In this document: positions 31,056-39,306 of the stretch, one piece after another | Position numbering within the stretch: position 1 is the first letter of the stretch | How the letters are laid out: each line of letters opens with the position of its first letter | NCBI RefSeq assembly: GCF_900090235.1 | Contig: NZ_LT607750.1 | Coordinates: 5,633,001-5,697,000 of the forward strand | Direction: 5' to 3' | Origin: Micromonospora echinaurantiaca | Lineage (GTDB): Bacteria > Actinomycetota > Actinomycetes > Mycobacteriales > Micromonosporaceae | Length of the DNA stretch: 64,000 bases | Notes under the pieces: generated by a model | What the model was told of the DNA's origin: nothing | What the model saw: only the letters and a program-made list of their open reading frames with translations | Databases searched by the model: none | Program-made: the position numbers and the translations under genes

Positions 31056-31247
31056 ATGAGCTTCGAACGGGCGAACGACCGGGTCGAGCAGGTGGCCGGC
31101 CCCGCCAAGGCCCAGCTGGGCGACATGAACCAGGACGAACGGGCACAGGCGGAACGGGTGATGCAGCGGGACCGGATCCGGGGCAAGCAGCCCGGCGAGC
31201 ACGTCCAGGAGGACGCCCGGGACGTCCGGGAGGATTTCTCCGGCTGA
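31056..31247 (+). CDS. CsbD-like small stress protein
   Basis: 63 residues, highly charged (MSFERANDRVEQVAGPAKAQ start). The composition, length and helical character resemble CsbD/YjbJ stress-response proteins, though the match is loose. GGGAGG lies upstream of the ATG. A strong terminator hairpin follows 26 bases after the stop, supporting a real single-gene transcript. Confidence 0.6.
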   Translation: MSFERANDRVEQVAGPAKAQLGDMNQDERAQAERVMQRDRIRGKQPGEHVQEDARDVREDFSG

Positions 31248-31272
31248 GTCCGGTCGGGCGTGCCCGACCCGT

Positions 31273-31305
31273 CCAGGGCCGTCTCCCACGAGGAGACGGC
31301 CCTGG
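31273..31305 (+). terminator. Strong terminator hairpin after the CsbD-like gene
   Basis: A perfect 14-bp stem (CCAGGGCCGTCTCC and its complement) with a five-base loop (CACGA), followed by CCCTTG. Position and shape fit intrinsic termination. Confidence 0.8.
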
Positions 31306-31398
31306 CCCTTGCCGCCGCTCCGTGCGGGAAGCGGGCGATTGGGCGCGCACGTCGGCGAGCCGGGCCACCTGCCACCGGTCGCGTCCCCCTACCGACGG

Positions 31399-32265
31399 TC
31401 AGCCCACCACCAGGTCGAGGGCGGCGATCTGCGCGGGATCGGCGACCACCTCGATGCCGATGATCCGGTCGGTGACCACGAAGCTGAGCACGATGTGGAC
31501 GCGGCCGTCGAGGACCACCGCCGCCCCCGGCGCGGCGTCGACGACCGCCGGCACGGCACCCTGCGCCCGTCCGGAGAAGAAGGCTGCCACGACGGCGGAG
31601 CCGTGTGCCGCGTCGGTCCCGCCCCGGCGGACGGCTGCCGCGTCGAAGCGCAGGACGACGTGCGGATCGAGCAGGGTGAGCAGGTCGTCGAAGCGCCCCT
31701 CCCGGGACGCGGCGAGGAACGCCTCGACGATGCCGCGCTGCCGGGCCGGGTCCGTCTCCGGCGCCGCTGGTCCGCTCTGCACCCGGCGGCGGGCCCGACT
31801 GGCGACCTGCCGTACGGCGGCCGGGCTGCGGTCGACGACGGGCGCGAGTTCGTCGAACGAGACGGCGAACATGTCGTGCAGCACGAAGACCAGCCGTTCG
31901 GTGGGGCCGAGAGTGCGCAGCACCACGTCCAACGCCCGGCCGACCGACTCGGTCAGCAGCGCCTCCCGCTCCGGATCGACCTCATCCGGATCGGCGCGGC
32001 CCGGCTCGTCGGCGACCACGTCCGCGGACTGTTCGTGCCGGCTGGCGCTGGAGCCCAGCCGATCGAGGCAGACCCGGCCGACGGTGGTGGTGAGCCAGCC
32101 CGGCAGGTTGTCGATGCCCTCGGCGTCGACCCGGCTGAGCCGCAGCCAGGTGTCCTGGACCGCGTCCTCCGCCTCGGCCGGGGAGCCGAGCATCCGCCGG
32201 GCCACCGCGCGCAGGCGCGGACGGTGCTCCTCGAAGCGTTGGGCCAGCAGTTCGGTGTCGCTCAT
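31399..32265 (-). CDS. ECF41-type RNA polymerase sigma factor (SigJ-like)
   Basis: 288 residues. Sigma-70 region 2 (RRMLGSPAEAEDAVQDTWLRL) and region 4 (FDELAPVVDRSPAAVRQVASRARRRV) are followed by a SnoaL-like C-terminal domain of about 110 residues (ARQRGIVEAFLAASREG onward). That domain is the hallmark of ECF41 sigma factors, which are controlled by this fused domain instead of an anti-sigma factor. The ATG at 32265 is preferred over the much longer upstream frame. The divergent carboxymuconolactone-decarboxylase gene is the typical ECF41 partner and probable target. Confidence 0.88.
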   Translation of the reverse strand: MSDTELLAQRFEEHRPRLRAVARRMLGSPAEAEDAVQDTWLRLSRVDAEGIDNLPGWLTTTVGRVCLDRLGSSASRHEQSADVVADEPGRADPDEVDPEREALLTESVGRALDVVLRTLGPTERLVFVLHDMFAVSFDELAPVVDRSPAAVRQVASRARRRVQSGPAAPETDPARQRGIVEAFLAASREGRFDDLLTLLDPHVVLRFDAAAVRRGGTDAAHGSAVVAAFFSGRAQGAVPAVVDAAPGAAVVLDGRVHIVLSFVVTDRIIGIEVVADPAQIAALDLVVG

Positions 32266-32309
32266 CGCCCCCGCAATTCCGGCCGGTGCTCCGACCTTGG
32301 CGTGACCGC

Positions 32310-32345
32310 TGTCACAACTGTCACGCCGCTCGTCCCGCTGTCGAC
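32310..32345 (+). promoter_or_regulatory. Candidate ECF41 promoter
   Basis: TGTCACA (32310-32316) followed after 14 bases by CGTC (32331-32334), and an overlapping TGTCACG (32319-32325) followed after 16 bases by CGAC. ECF41 factors are known to use TGTCACA...CGTC-type promoters. The elements sit between the sigma-factor gene and its divergent neighbour, 68 or more bases upstream of the decarboxylase start. Which pair is used cannot be decided by eye. Confidence 0.6.
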
Positions 32346-32413
32346 ATCTCGGGGACGGACGAGAGCGACCCGGCGACGAACGCCGGCGAGCGTAACAGGA
32401 AGGACCGGACGAG

Positions 32414-32878
32414 ATGACCGTGCAGGCCCGTATACCGAACCCCGCAGGACTGCTCCCGGACGCGGTGAAGGCGATCAACCTGCTCTACAAGGCGGCGCAC
32501 TCCGCCGGCGTCCCCGCCGGCACGCTGGAGCTTGTCCACCTGCGCGCCAGCCAGATCAACGGATGCGGCGCCTGCGTGGACTCCGGTGCCCGTAGTGCCC
32601 GCAAGGCCGGCGAGACCGAGGAACGGCTGTTCGCGGTGGCCGCCTGGCGGGAGACGCCGTACTTCACCGACGCCGAGCGGGCGGTGCTCGCGCTCGCCGA
32701 GGCCGCGACCCGGCTCGCCGACCGGGCCGACCCGGTCTCCGACGAGGTGTGGGCGGAGGCGGCGCGCCACTTCGACGAGAAGCAGCTGGCCGCGGTGGTG
32801 CTCTGGGTAGCCACCACCAACTTCTTCAACCGGTTGAACGCGACGACCCGCCAGCCCGCACCGCAGAACTGGGGCTGA
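32414..32878 (+). CDS. Carboxymuconolactone decarboxylase-family (AhpD-like) protein
   Basis: 154 residues. The AhpD-type redox motif CGACVDSG followed by ARSARKAGETEERLF has the two cysteines and downstream acidic residues of alkylhydroperoxidase-like members. The fold makes a disulfide reductase or peroxidase more likely than a true decarboxylase. It is preceded by AGGAAGGACCGGACGAG and lies divergent from the ECF41 sigma gene, so it is the presumed regulon gene. Confidence 0.88.
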   Translation: MTVQARIPNPAGLLPDAVKAINLLYKAAHSAGVPAGTLELVHLRASQINGCGACVDSGARSARKAGETEERLFAVAAWRETPYFTDAERAVLALAEAATRLADRADPVSDEVWAEAARHFDEKQLAAVVLWVATTNFFNRLNATTRQPAPQNWG

Positions 32879-33051
32879 CCGGACACCGGCGGCAGCGCGT
32901 ACGGCGGTCGCGGGATTGAAGGCCGGGCGTGGCCTAGGCGGTCGCGGGACCGCCGCCACCTCGGGTCGCCGGCTCTCCGTGTCGGCACGAGCGGCGGCCG
33001 GATCGTGGTAGAACTGACCGCGATGAGGGTGCGTATCCGCCCAAGCCGGAC

Positions 33052-34251
33052 ATGTTGACACGCGTCGGGGCCGGCCGGCTCGGGGACGCCAGCATTCCTC
33101 GCTCGGCGACCGTCCTGGAACTGCTGTTCGACATCGTCTACGTGTTCGCGCTCGCCCGGCTCGCCGGGCGGGTCGCGGACGACCTCACCTTCCTGCGGCA
33201 CTCGCTGCTCTCCGAGGCGGGCCAGACGGTGCTGTTCTTCACCGCGATGTGGATGGTCTGGTCCCTCAACGCGCTGATGACCAGCTCATACGACCCGCGC
33301 CGCGCGGACATCCAGATCCTGCTGCTGGCCTCGATGTTCGGCACGCTGGTGCTGGCGGTCTCGTTGCCGCAGGCGTTCGGCGAACGAGGCGTCGTCTTCT
33401 CCGTGACGTACGTCCTCATCCAGGTGGGCCGTCCGCTCTACCTGACCCTGGCCCTTCGCGGCGATCCGCGGTGGCGGGCGCCGGCCCGGGTGCTGAGCTG
33501 GCACGTGCTGTCCGGCGTGTTCTGGATCGCCGGCGGGATCAGCGGCGGCCTCGGCCGCGGCGTCTTCTGGACCGTCGCCCTGGCCATCGAGATCCTCGGC
33601 TTCGCGATGAGCTGGCCCGCGCCGCGGCTCGGCTCCACCCGGCCGAACTACCCGACGACGTCCTTCGAGCACCTGGCCGAGCGGTACAACCAGTTCTTCA
33701 TGATCGCCCTCGCCGAGGTGGTGCTCGAAACCGGCGCGGCCATCGGTTTCCCGGGCTTCTCCGTCAAACGGAGCGCCGTACTCGTCGCCGCTTTCCTGAC
33801 CGTCGTGGCCTTCTGGCGGATCTACTTCTACCACGGCGGGTCGCGCGATCCGGTGACCTCCGGCCGTCCCACGGAGACGGCGATGCGGCTCTCCGAGTGG
33901 TCGAGTTTCGGGCTGCTGCTCGTCGCTGGCGGGGTGATCTGCACCGCCGTCGGCTTCGGCCAGGTCGTCGAGGACCCGGCCCCGCCGATCGACTGGGCGC
34001 TGTTGGCCGTCATCTTCGGCGGGCCGGCGCTCTTCCTGGTCGGGCGGTCCTCCCTCGACCCGCCGGTCCGGAGCGGGCGGCGCTGCCGGGCGCTGTCCCT
34101 CGGCGTACTGGCGCTGGCCGTGGTGGCTCCGGTCATGCTGCTGCTCCCGCCGATCGCCGCGGCACTCGCCGTCGCGCTGGTCATGACCGGGGTCGCCGTC
34201 CTCGACGGGCTGGTGCACCACCCGGGGCCGGAGACGAACCCGGCGTTCTGA
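33052..34251 (+). CDS. Low-temperature requirement A (LtrA)-like membrane protein
   Basis: 399 residues with about ten to twelve hydrophobic spans. The opening VLELLFDIVYVFALARLA and later EHLAERYNQFFMIALAEVVL are LtrA-family signatures. The family was named from Listeria growth at low temperature; its molecular role is unknown. The ATG at 33052 lacks a clear ribosome site, so the start is moderately certain. It converges on the SnoaL-like gene six bases away. Confidence 0.8.
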   Translation: MLTRVGAGRLGDASIPRSATVLELLFDIVYVFALARLAGRVADDLTFLRHSLLSEAGQTVLFFTAMWMVWSLNALMTSSYDPRRADIQILLLASMFGTLVLAVSLPQAFGERGVVFSVTYVLIQVGRPLYLTLALRGDPRWRAPARVLSWHVLSGVFWIAGGISGGLGRGVFWTVALAIEILGFAMSWPAPRLGSTRPNYPTTSFEHLAERYNQFFMIALAEVVLETGAAIGFPGFSVKRSAVLVAAFLTVVAFWRIYFYHGGSRDPVTSGRPTETAMRLSEWSSFGLLLVAGGVICTAVGFGQVVEDPAPPIDWALLAVIFGGPALFLVGRSSLDPPVRSGRRCRALSLGVLALAVVAPVMLLLPPIAAALAVALVMTGVAVLDGLVHHPGPETNPAF

Positions 34252-34256
34252 GGTCG

Positions 34257-34643
34257 TCAGCTGGCCTGGGAGGCGGTCGGCTGCGCCGGCCAGAACGGCC
34301 ACTCCTCGAACGATCTACAGCGCCCGTCCTCGGCGAAACGCATGATCCACAGGTCGCGGTACTCCTGGTGGACCGGGTCGCCGTAGCGGACCTCCAGCCG
34401 TGCCACCGCCGTGTCGCCATCGACCGCGACGATCTCGCTCGCCATCCGGAACACCTCGTCCGGGCCGGCGCGCTCGGCCTCCCACATCCTGCCGATCGCC
34501 GGCAGGCCGACGACCGGGGTCCGGTACGGGCCCTGCTGGTAGCTCGCGTCCTCGGTGAAGATCGTGGCGAGCGGCTCCGTCCCCGGCGTCCGCCACGCCC
34601 GCTCGTACGCCCGAAGCCAGCCCGTCACCCGCTCCCTGTCCAC
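34257..34643 (-). CDS. SnoaL-like (NTF2-fold) protein
   Basis: About 128 residues. VTGWLRAYERAWRTPGTEPLA then IFTEDASYQQGPY and VVGLPAIGRMWEAER is the ordering of SnoaL-like small-pocket proteins, with a cone-shaped beta barrel. The ligand is unknown. The GTG at 34643 has GAGG four bases upstream; the frame continues upstream but without coding character. Confidence 0.75.
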   Translation of the reverse strand: MDRERVTGWLRAYERAWRTPGTEPLATIFTEDASYQQGPYRTPVVGLPAIGRMWEAERAGPDEVFRMASEIVAVDGDTAVARLEVRYGDPVHQEYRDLWIMRFAEDGRCRSFEEWPFWPAQPTASQAS

Positions 34644-34787
34644 GAGCCTCAGCTTGCCACCCGATCGACCACTGGGCCGCGGGGATCGAACCCTGCCGTG
34701 CGGACCGACCCGGAATCCATCCGAGCCGGGCCGGCTGCGGGTTCCGCCCGGCTGCCGGGGAGATCGGGCGGCCACCGCGGTACGGGA

Positions 34788-35396
34788 TCAACCCGTCGGG
34801 CCGTCACCGCCGCCGCGCTCCGCGCTCTCCCCCGTCGCCTGCTCCCGTTCGGCCATGAACACCGTCACCCGCCGGACCGCCTCTCGAAAGCCCAGGTAGA
34901 CCCGGCCGTCCACGCGGTCCTTCCCATAGCGGCGCAGAATCGCCAGGACGTCTTCCGCCGGCAGGGCGAAGTCCTCCACGCCGAGCAGCTCGTAGGTGCA
35001 CCGCCCATCCTGCTTACGGGCGATACGACCACGGATCGTCGCGCCAGGGACCAGCCGGATCGTCAACCTGGGGTCCTGCCAACCCTCGCCCGCCTTCTCC
35101 ACCGTCAGCAACTCGACCGATTCCCAGCTCAGTCGGGTCGTGGCGCCCCGGAGGCGAAGGGTCAACCCGTGTTCGTCGACGTGGATGTAGAACGACCAGA
35201 GGAGGCTGCCCAGGGCCGCGATGCCGCAGATGAAGAAGATGGCCGCACATACGCGGAAGGGCCCGGTGTTGGTGTAGCGGCCCTGCGCCTCACCCCATGT
35301 CGCCGCCAGCCAGCCGCCGGCCCCGGTGACGACGATGAAGAGGTAGAAGGCAAGCAGCTTCGCCGTGTTGCGCTGCAGCCGCACGCCCTCGTCCAC
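34788..35396 (-). CDS. Membrane protein with bacterial PH-like domain
   Basis: 202 residues. Two membrane spans near the N-terminus (AKLLAFYLFIVVTGAGGWLA; FRVCAAIFFICGIAALGSLL) are followed by a short beta-rich region (HVDEHGLTLRLRGATTRLSW) like bacterial PH domains and a polar C-terminus. Function unknown. Codon usage matches neighbouring chromosomal genes. Confidence 0.65.
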   Translation of the reverse strand: MDEGVRLQRNTAKLLAFYLFIVVTGAGGWLAATWGEAQGRYTNTGPFRVCAAIFFICGIAALGSLLWSFYIHVDEHGLTLRLRGATTRLSWESVELLTVEKAGEGWQDPRLTIRLVPGATIRGRIARKQDGRCTYELLGVEDFALPAEDVLAILRRYGKDRVDGRVYLGFREAVRRVTVFMAEREQATGESAERGGGDGPTG

Positions 35397-35531
35397 CCGA
35401 CCATCATGGGACTGGCCGGCAACCGCCTCCCGGTCCGACGTCCACCGGCGGGGTGCGGTGGCTGCTGCCGCGTCACGCGCCCGACGCCACCGCGGGCCGG
35501 TCGTCAGGCGCGGCCGCAGGCGGTCCGCGAG

Positions 35532-36209
35532 CTACCCGAGCGCCTGCCGGGCGGCCTCGCCCATGGGATCGTCGCGGGTGGGCAGCCCCTGGATGGTCGG
35601 CAGCACCTCCTGCTCGAAGACGCCGTACAGCCGGCGCAGTTCCCCCGCCGGATGTTCGGCGTCGTCGACCCGCACGTCCCAGAGCGGATACGGCTGGTCG
35701 CCGATCACCGTCACGGTCGCCGACCGGGCGCCATGCCGGTCACCGCCGGCCGCCTCGCCGGCCTCGATGGCCAGCACGAGCCGCTCCGCCAGGTCAAGGT
35801 CCCGGCTCTCCGCGAACACCCGAACGATCTCCGCGAGCGTCTCCGGGCCCACCAGGCGGTTGCCCTGCACCGCGTAACCCGGCCCGGTGAGGTGCCCCGC
35901 CCAGTCCCGGGTACGCGAGCCGGTGAAGGCGTGCGAGCGAGCCTGGCAGTCGACCATGCCGACCTGCCGCACCTCCCGACCCGGGTCCCGGGCCAGCAGC
36001 TCGGTCAGCACGTCCCGCGGCGAGCGGCCCTCGGCGAGCAGCGGCAGGCCGTCGTAGGCCAGGAACGGGTTGACGGTGGCCTGGGTCGCCACCGCACCAG
36101 CGCCGGAGTGGACGTGGGCGACGAGCTTGCCGACCGCCGGTCTGGCCGTCAGGGCACCCACCCCGAGCCGGCCGGTACGCGGACACCGCGCCGCGATCGA
36201 GAAGGTCAC
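35532..36209 (-). CDS. DUF1028 family protein (Ntn-hydrolase-like)
   Basis: About 225 residues. TFSIAARCPRTGRLGVGALT at the N-terminus, AVATQATVNPFLAYDGLPLL and FTGSRTRDWAGHLTGPGYAV are the standard motifs of DUF1028 proteins, which share an Ntn-hydrolase-type fold and often have unknown activity. The GTG at 36209 starts the conserved part; the longer frame to 36311 runs into regulatory DNA. It is divergent from the ArsR gene. Confidence 0.8.
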   Translation of the reverse strand: MTFSIAARCPRTGRLGVGALTARPAVGKLVAHVHSGAGAVATQATVNPFLAYDGLPLLAEGRSPRDVLTELLARDPGREVRQVGMVDCQARSHAFTGSRTRDWAGHLTGPGYAVQGNRLVGPETLAEIVRVFAESRDLDLAERLVLAIEAGEAAGGDRHGARSATVTVIGDQPYPLWDVRVDDAEHPAGELRRLYGVFEQEVLPTIQGLPTRDDPMGEAARQALG

Positions 36210-36310
36210 GGTGGGAGATACCCGGACGAACACCCGGCATGCCCTCCCACCCGGAATCGGCCGTTCGCGTCGTTCAACCCGGAAAGAGCCGCAGGAATCC
36301 CCCTTGCGCA

Positions 36311-36332
36311 ATGGTCAAGAATCGTTGACCAT
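36311..36332. promoter_or_regulatory. Palindromic operator ahead of the ArsR gene
   Basis: ATGGTCAA (36311-36318), six bases (GAATCG), then TTGACCAT (36325-36332): a perfect 8-bp inverted repeat ending seven bases before the GTG start of the regulator. The position fits autoregulation of the arsR-MFS pair and perhaps of the divergent DUF1028 gene. Confidence 0.65.
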
Positions 36333-36339
36333 TGCTCAC

Positions 36340-36879
36340 GTGCCTATCGATGATCTCCCCGAGACGTTTCACGTCACCACCGCCGAACAGCTACGCGCCA
36401 TTTCCAGCCTCGCGCGTCACCGGATCATGGCCGTGCTCCGCTTCGAGCCCGCGACGATCACGCAGATCGCCGAACGAGTGGGCCTCGCGAAGGGGAGCTC
36501 GAGCTACCACATCCGACTGCTCGAACGGGCCGGCCTGGTGAAGGTGGTGCGAACGCGGAAGGTGCGGGGGGTCACCGAGCGGTACTACGCCATGGCCGCG
36601 CGGACGATCGTGCTGCCGGATCCGGGCGAGGGAGGGCCGGACGTGCTGATGCGGCACGCGGTGGCGGACCTGGAGGCAGCGCCGCGGGATGGCGAGCGGC
36701 ACGTACGGATGGCGCACCTGCGGCTCACCGACGAGCAGTTCGCGGAGCTGGGGGCGCGGTTGGCGGCGCTGGCGGACGAGTACCGGGAGCTGTCGGATCC
36801 GTCGCTGCCGGACGCGTCCCTCGTCTTCGCGCTGTTCCACCCGGCGCGGCGCGAGAAGGCCGAAGGGGACGCCAAGTGA
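36340..36879 (+). CDS. ArsR-family winged-helix regulator
   Basis: About 179 residues from the GTG at 36340. The winged helix is residues about 15-75 (RHRIMAVLRFEPATITQIAE, then GSSSYHIRLLERAGLVKVVR), with a helical C-terminal extension. No obvious metal-binding cysteines are present, so it probably responds to a small molecule or another signal. The downstream MFS gene starts inside its stop (GTGA), so the two are coupled; the regulator likely represses this exporter. Confidence 0.82.
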   Translation: MPIDDLPETFHVTTAEQLRAISSLARHRIMAVLRFEPATITQIAERVGLAKGSSSYHIRLLERAGLVKVVRTRKVRGVTERYYAMAARTIVLPDPGEGGPDVLMRHAVADLEAAPRDGERHVRMAHLRLTDEQFAELGARLAALADEYRELSDPSLPDASLVFALFHPARREKAEGDAK

Positions 36880-38168
36880 CCTCAGACGCTCAGAAGTTGC
36901 CGACCGGGTTCGGACGGCTGTGGGCTGCGCAGACGGTTTCCTCGCTCGGCGACGGGGTGTCGCACGCCGCGCTGCCGCTGCTCGCGTTGACGTTGACGCG
37001 GGACCCGATGGCGCTCGCCGTCGTCACGGCCGCCGGGACGCTGCCGTGGCTGCTCTTCGGGGTGCTGGGCGGTGCGCTGGTGGACCGCTGGGACCGCCGG
37101 CGCACGATGTGGGTCATGGACGCGGCGCGTGCGGTCCTGCTCGCGATACCGGCGGCAGCGGCCGCGCTCGACGTGCTGAGCATTCCGCTGCTCGCGGCCG
37201 TCGCCTTCCTGCTCGGCCTCGGCGGACTCTTCTTCGACACGGCCGCCACGGCCTATCTGCCGGATCTGCTCGGCCGCGACCCCGCGCTCCTGGAGCGAGC
37301 CAACTCTCGCTTGCGCGGAGCCCAGACCGCCATGTCCGGCTTCGCGGGGCCGCCTGCGGGCAGTGCGCTGCTCGCGCTGGGGCGGGCGGTTCCGCTGCTC
37401 GCCGACGCGGTGTCGTTCGCGCTCTCCGCACTGCTCGTACGGTCGCTGCCCGCCGTGCCCCGGCCCGTACCGCAGGTCCGTGAGTCGCTGCTGCGGCAGG
37501 CTCGGGCCGGGGCCTCGTACGTCTTCCGGGACCGGTTGCTGCTCGGGCTCGCGCTGCGCCCGGCGGTCGGGAACGTCGCCTTCCTCGCCGTGGGGACCGT
37601 CCTCGCCCTCTTCGCGCACGAGCGTCTCGGCATCGGCGCCTTCGGCTTCGGCCTGCTCCTCACGGCGGAGGCCACCGGCGGTCTGCTCGGCGCGGGCATC
37701 GCCTCGTTCCTCGGCCGACGGCTCGGCACCGGCACCGCGCTCACCTGCACGGCCGCAGCCGAGGGGCTCGCCATCCTGGGCCTTGCCGCCGCCCCGAACC
37801 CGTACGTCGCAGGCCTCGCGCTCGCCGTCTGCGGAGCGGGTATGGGCGCCACGATGGTGCTCGGCCCCTCCCTCCGGCAGGCGGTCGTCCCCGCCCACCT
37901 GATGGGCCGGGTCGCCTCCACGTCCCGCATGCTCGCCATGTGCGCCGCTCCGTTCGGCGCCTTTCTCGGCGGCTGGCTGGCCACCACCTACGACGTACGC
38001 ACTCCGCTCTACACCGCCGCCGGCCTCCTCCTCGCCATGACCGCCGTCACGTCGACCATGACCAGCAACCGCCGGGTCGAGGCGGCGCTACGTAGTTCTC
38101 GCGACCGGGAGAGCCCGGCAACGGACAGCCGCCCCGCCCGGGTGACCGACGCAGTCGTCTCCGCCTGA
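36876..38168 (+). CDS. Major facilitator superfamily exporter
   Basis: 430 residues, about 12 membrane spans. The loop between spans 2 and 3 carries GALVDRWDRRRTMWVMDA, a standard MFS motif (GxLxDRxxRR). The sequence FGRLWAAQTVSSLGDGVSHA is typical of the drug:H+ antiporter type (often called enterobactin or macrolide exporter-like). It overlaps the ArsR stop by four bases. The natural substrate is unknown. Confidence 0.85.
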   Translation: MTSDAQKLPTGFGRLWAAQTVSSLGDGVSHAALPLLALTLTRDPMALAVVTAAGTLPWLLFGVLGGALVDRWDRRRTMWVMDAARAVLLAIPAAAAALDVLSIPLLAAVAFLLGLGGLFFDTAATAYLPDLLGRDPALLERANSRLRGAQTAMSGFAGPPAGSALLALGRAVPLLADAVSFALSALLVRSLPAVPRPVPQVRESLLRQARAGASYVFRDRLLLGLALRPAVGNVAFLAVGTVLALFAHERLGIGAFGFGLLLTAEATGGLLGAGIASFLGRRLGTGTALTCTAAAEGLAILGLAAAPNPYVAGLALAVCGAGMGATMVLGPSLRQAVVPAHLMGRVASTSRMLAMCAAPFGAFLGGWLATTYDVRTPLYTAAGLLLAMTAVTSTMTSNRRVEAALRSSRDRESPATDSRPARVTDAVVSA

Positions 38169-38216
38169 TCGGTCCCCTCACCAGTTTCGAAGTCACGACT
38201 GCCGGAAAGGCAACAG

Positions 38217-38996
38217 ATGCTCTACACGACCGCACACGTCGTCACCGACCGCCCCCACCGCTACATCAAGCAACTGGTCTCCCACATGGGGCGCAAGGTG
38301 CCCACCGAACTCGACGCGGACCGCGGGTCCATCAGGTTCAGCATCGGCAGCTGCCTGCTCGTGGCCTCGACCGGCCACTTCGACATGATCGTCAAAGCCG
38401 GCACGGCGGACGCCGTCGCGGCGGTGGAGGACACCATCACCGGCCACCTGCTGCGATTCGCGACCAAGGACACGCTCACCGTCGACTGGCTGCCCTTGGT
38501 GCGCCCCGCCGCGACCGAGGACGATGCCGCTCTCCTCGCCCTCGACCGTGCGGCGTGGACCGCCGGGTCGGGGCTTCCCTCCACCCGGGTCGAGGAGCGA
38601 ACGGCGTACTTCAACGAACGACGGAAGCCCGAGACCCACCTGGTCGCCGCTCTCGGCGGCCAGGTCATCGGCACCGTGAGTGTCCACCGGACGAACCCGT
38701 TCCCGGAAGGGGCGCACGTCTTCGGCCTGTGGAACCTGTTGGTAGCCGGGCAAGCCCGCCGCATGGGTGTCGCCTCAGCCCTGCTCTCGGCCGCCGAACG
38801 CCGTGCCGGCTCACAGGGCGCGAGGAAGATCGGACTGCGCGTCCTGGCGACCAACACCGGCGCCATCCGGCTCTACGAACAGCACGGTTACGCCGTCGAA
38901 GGTCGATACGTCGACGAGTTTCTGATCGACGACGCTTACGTCGATGACATCAGCATGGGCAAGCGCCTGACGCCGACCTCGCAAGGGTCTGTCTGA
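38217..38996 (+). CDS. DUF2218-GNAT fusion protein
   Basis: 259 residues. Residues 1-90 (TTAHVVTDRPHRYIKQLVSH, then LVASTGHFDMIVKAGTADAV) match DUF2218, normally a free-standing protein. Residues 95-250 are a GNAT acetyltransferase: FGLWNLLVAGQARRMGVASALL is the acetyl-CoA loop and GLRVLATNTGAIRLYEQHGY the following strand and helix. It lies 48 bases after the MFS gene on the same strand, so it could belong to that transcript. The substrate is unknown. Confidence 0.8.
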   Translation: MLYTTAHVVTDRPHRYIKQLVSHMGRKVPTELDADRGSIRFSIGSCLLVASTGHFDMIVKAGTADAVAAVEDTITGHLLRFATKDTLTVDWLPLVRPAATEDDAALLALDRAAWTAGSGLPSTRVEERTAYFNERRKPETHLVAALGGQVIGTVSVHRTNPFPEGAHVFGLWNLLVAGQARRMGVASALLSAAERRAGSQGARKIGLRVLATNTGAIRLYEQHGYAVEGRYVDEFLIDDAYVDDISMGKRLTPTSQGSV

Positions 38997-39104
38997 ACGA
39001 CGATGCTCGGTTGCCGCATCGCGTTGATTCGTCGGCCGCAGTAGCTCGCGGTCAGCTTCATCGATCCTGCGGTCGACGACCGCTTCTCGCCGCTGTGCAA
39101 CATC

Positions 39105-39139
39105 AAAAAGGCCGTCTCCCGCGACGGGAAACGGCCTTT
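39105..39139 (-). terminator. Strong terminator behind a tRNA-like 3' fragment
   Basis: A 15-bp stem (arms 39107-39121 and 39125-39139, one G-U pair) with loop CGA, followed on the minus strand by five T residues. It sits immediately downstream, on the minus strand, of the tRNA-like fragment at 39145-39172, as expected for a tRNA or tmRNA terminator left at an integration site. Confidence 0.8.
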
Positions 39140-39144
39140 GAACT

Positions 39145-39172
39145 GGGTGGAGCTGAGGGAATTTGAACCCCT
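39145..39172 (-). other. tRNA or tmRNA 3'-end fragment, probable attachment site
   Basis: On the minus strand AGGGG-TTCAAAT-TCCCT forms a T-arm and is followed by CAGCTCC, a discriminator A and CCC, like the 3' end of tRNA-Ala or of tmRNA (…CAGCTCCACCA). The 5' half of the RNA (D- and anticodon arms) is absent to the right, so it is not a working gene. Such a fragment is what a tRNA-targeting integrative element leaves at one end. The intact partner is not in this window. Confidence 0.6.
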
Positions 39173-39306
39173 TACACCCACCCTGGCGAACGAACATCAT
39201 CAATCGGACCGATCGACGCTCTGACCAGGGAACGAATTGCCAACGCTTGCCGACGCTTGCCACCCCTGGTCACTCTCGGTTGGGCCAGAATTGGTCCCGA
39301 TGATCT

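Noticed and set aside
39145..39172. A functional tRNA gene
   Set aside because: Only the T-arm and acceptor 3' strand are present; the 5' acceptor, D-arm and anticodon arm are missing.
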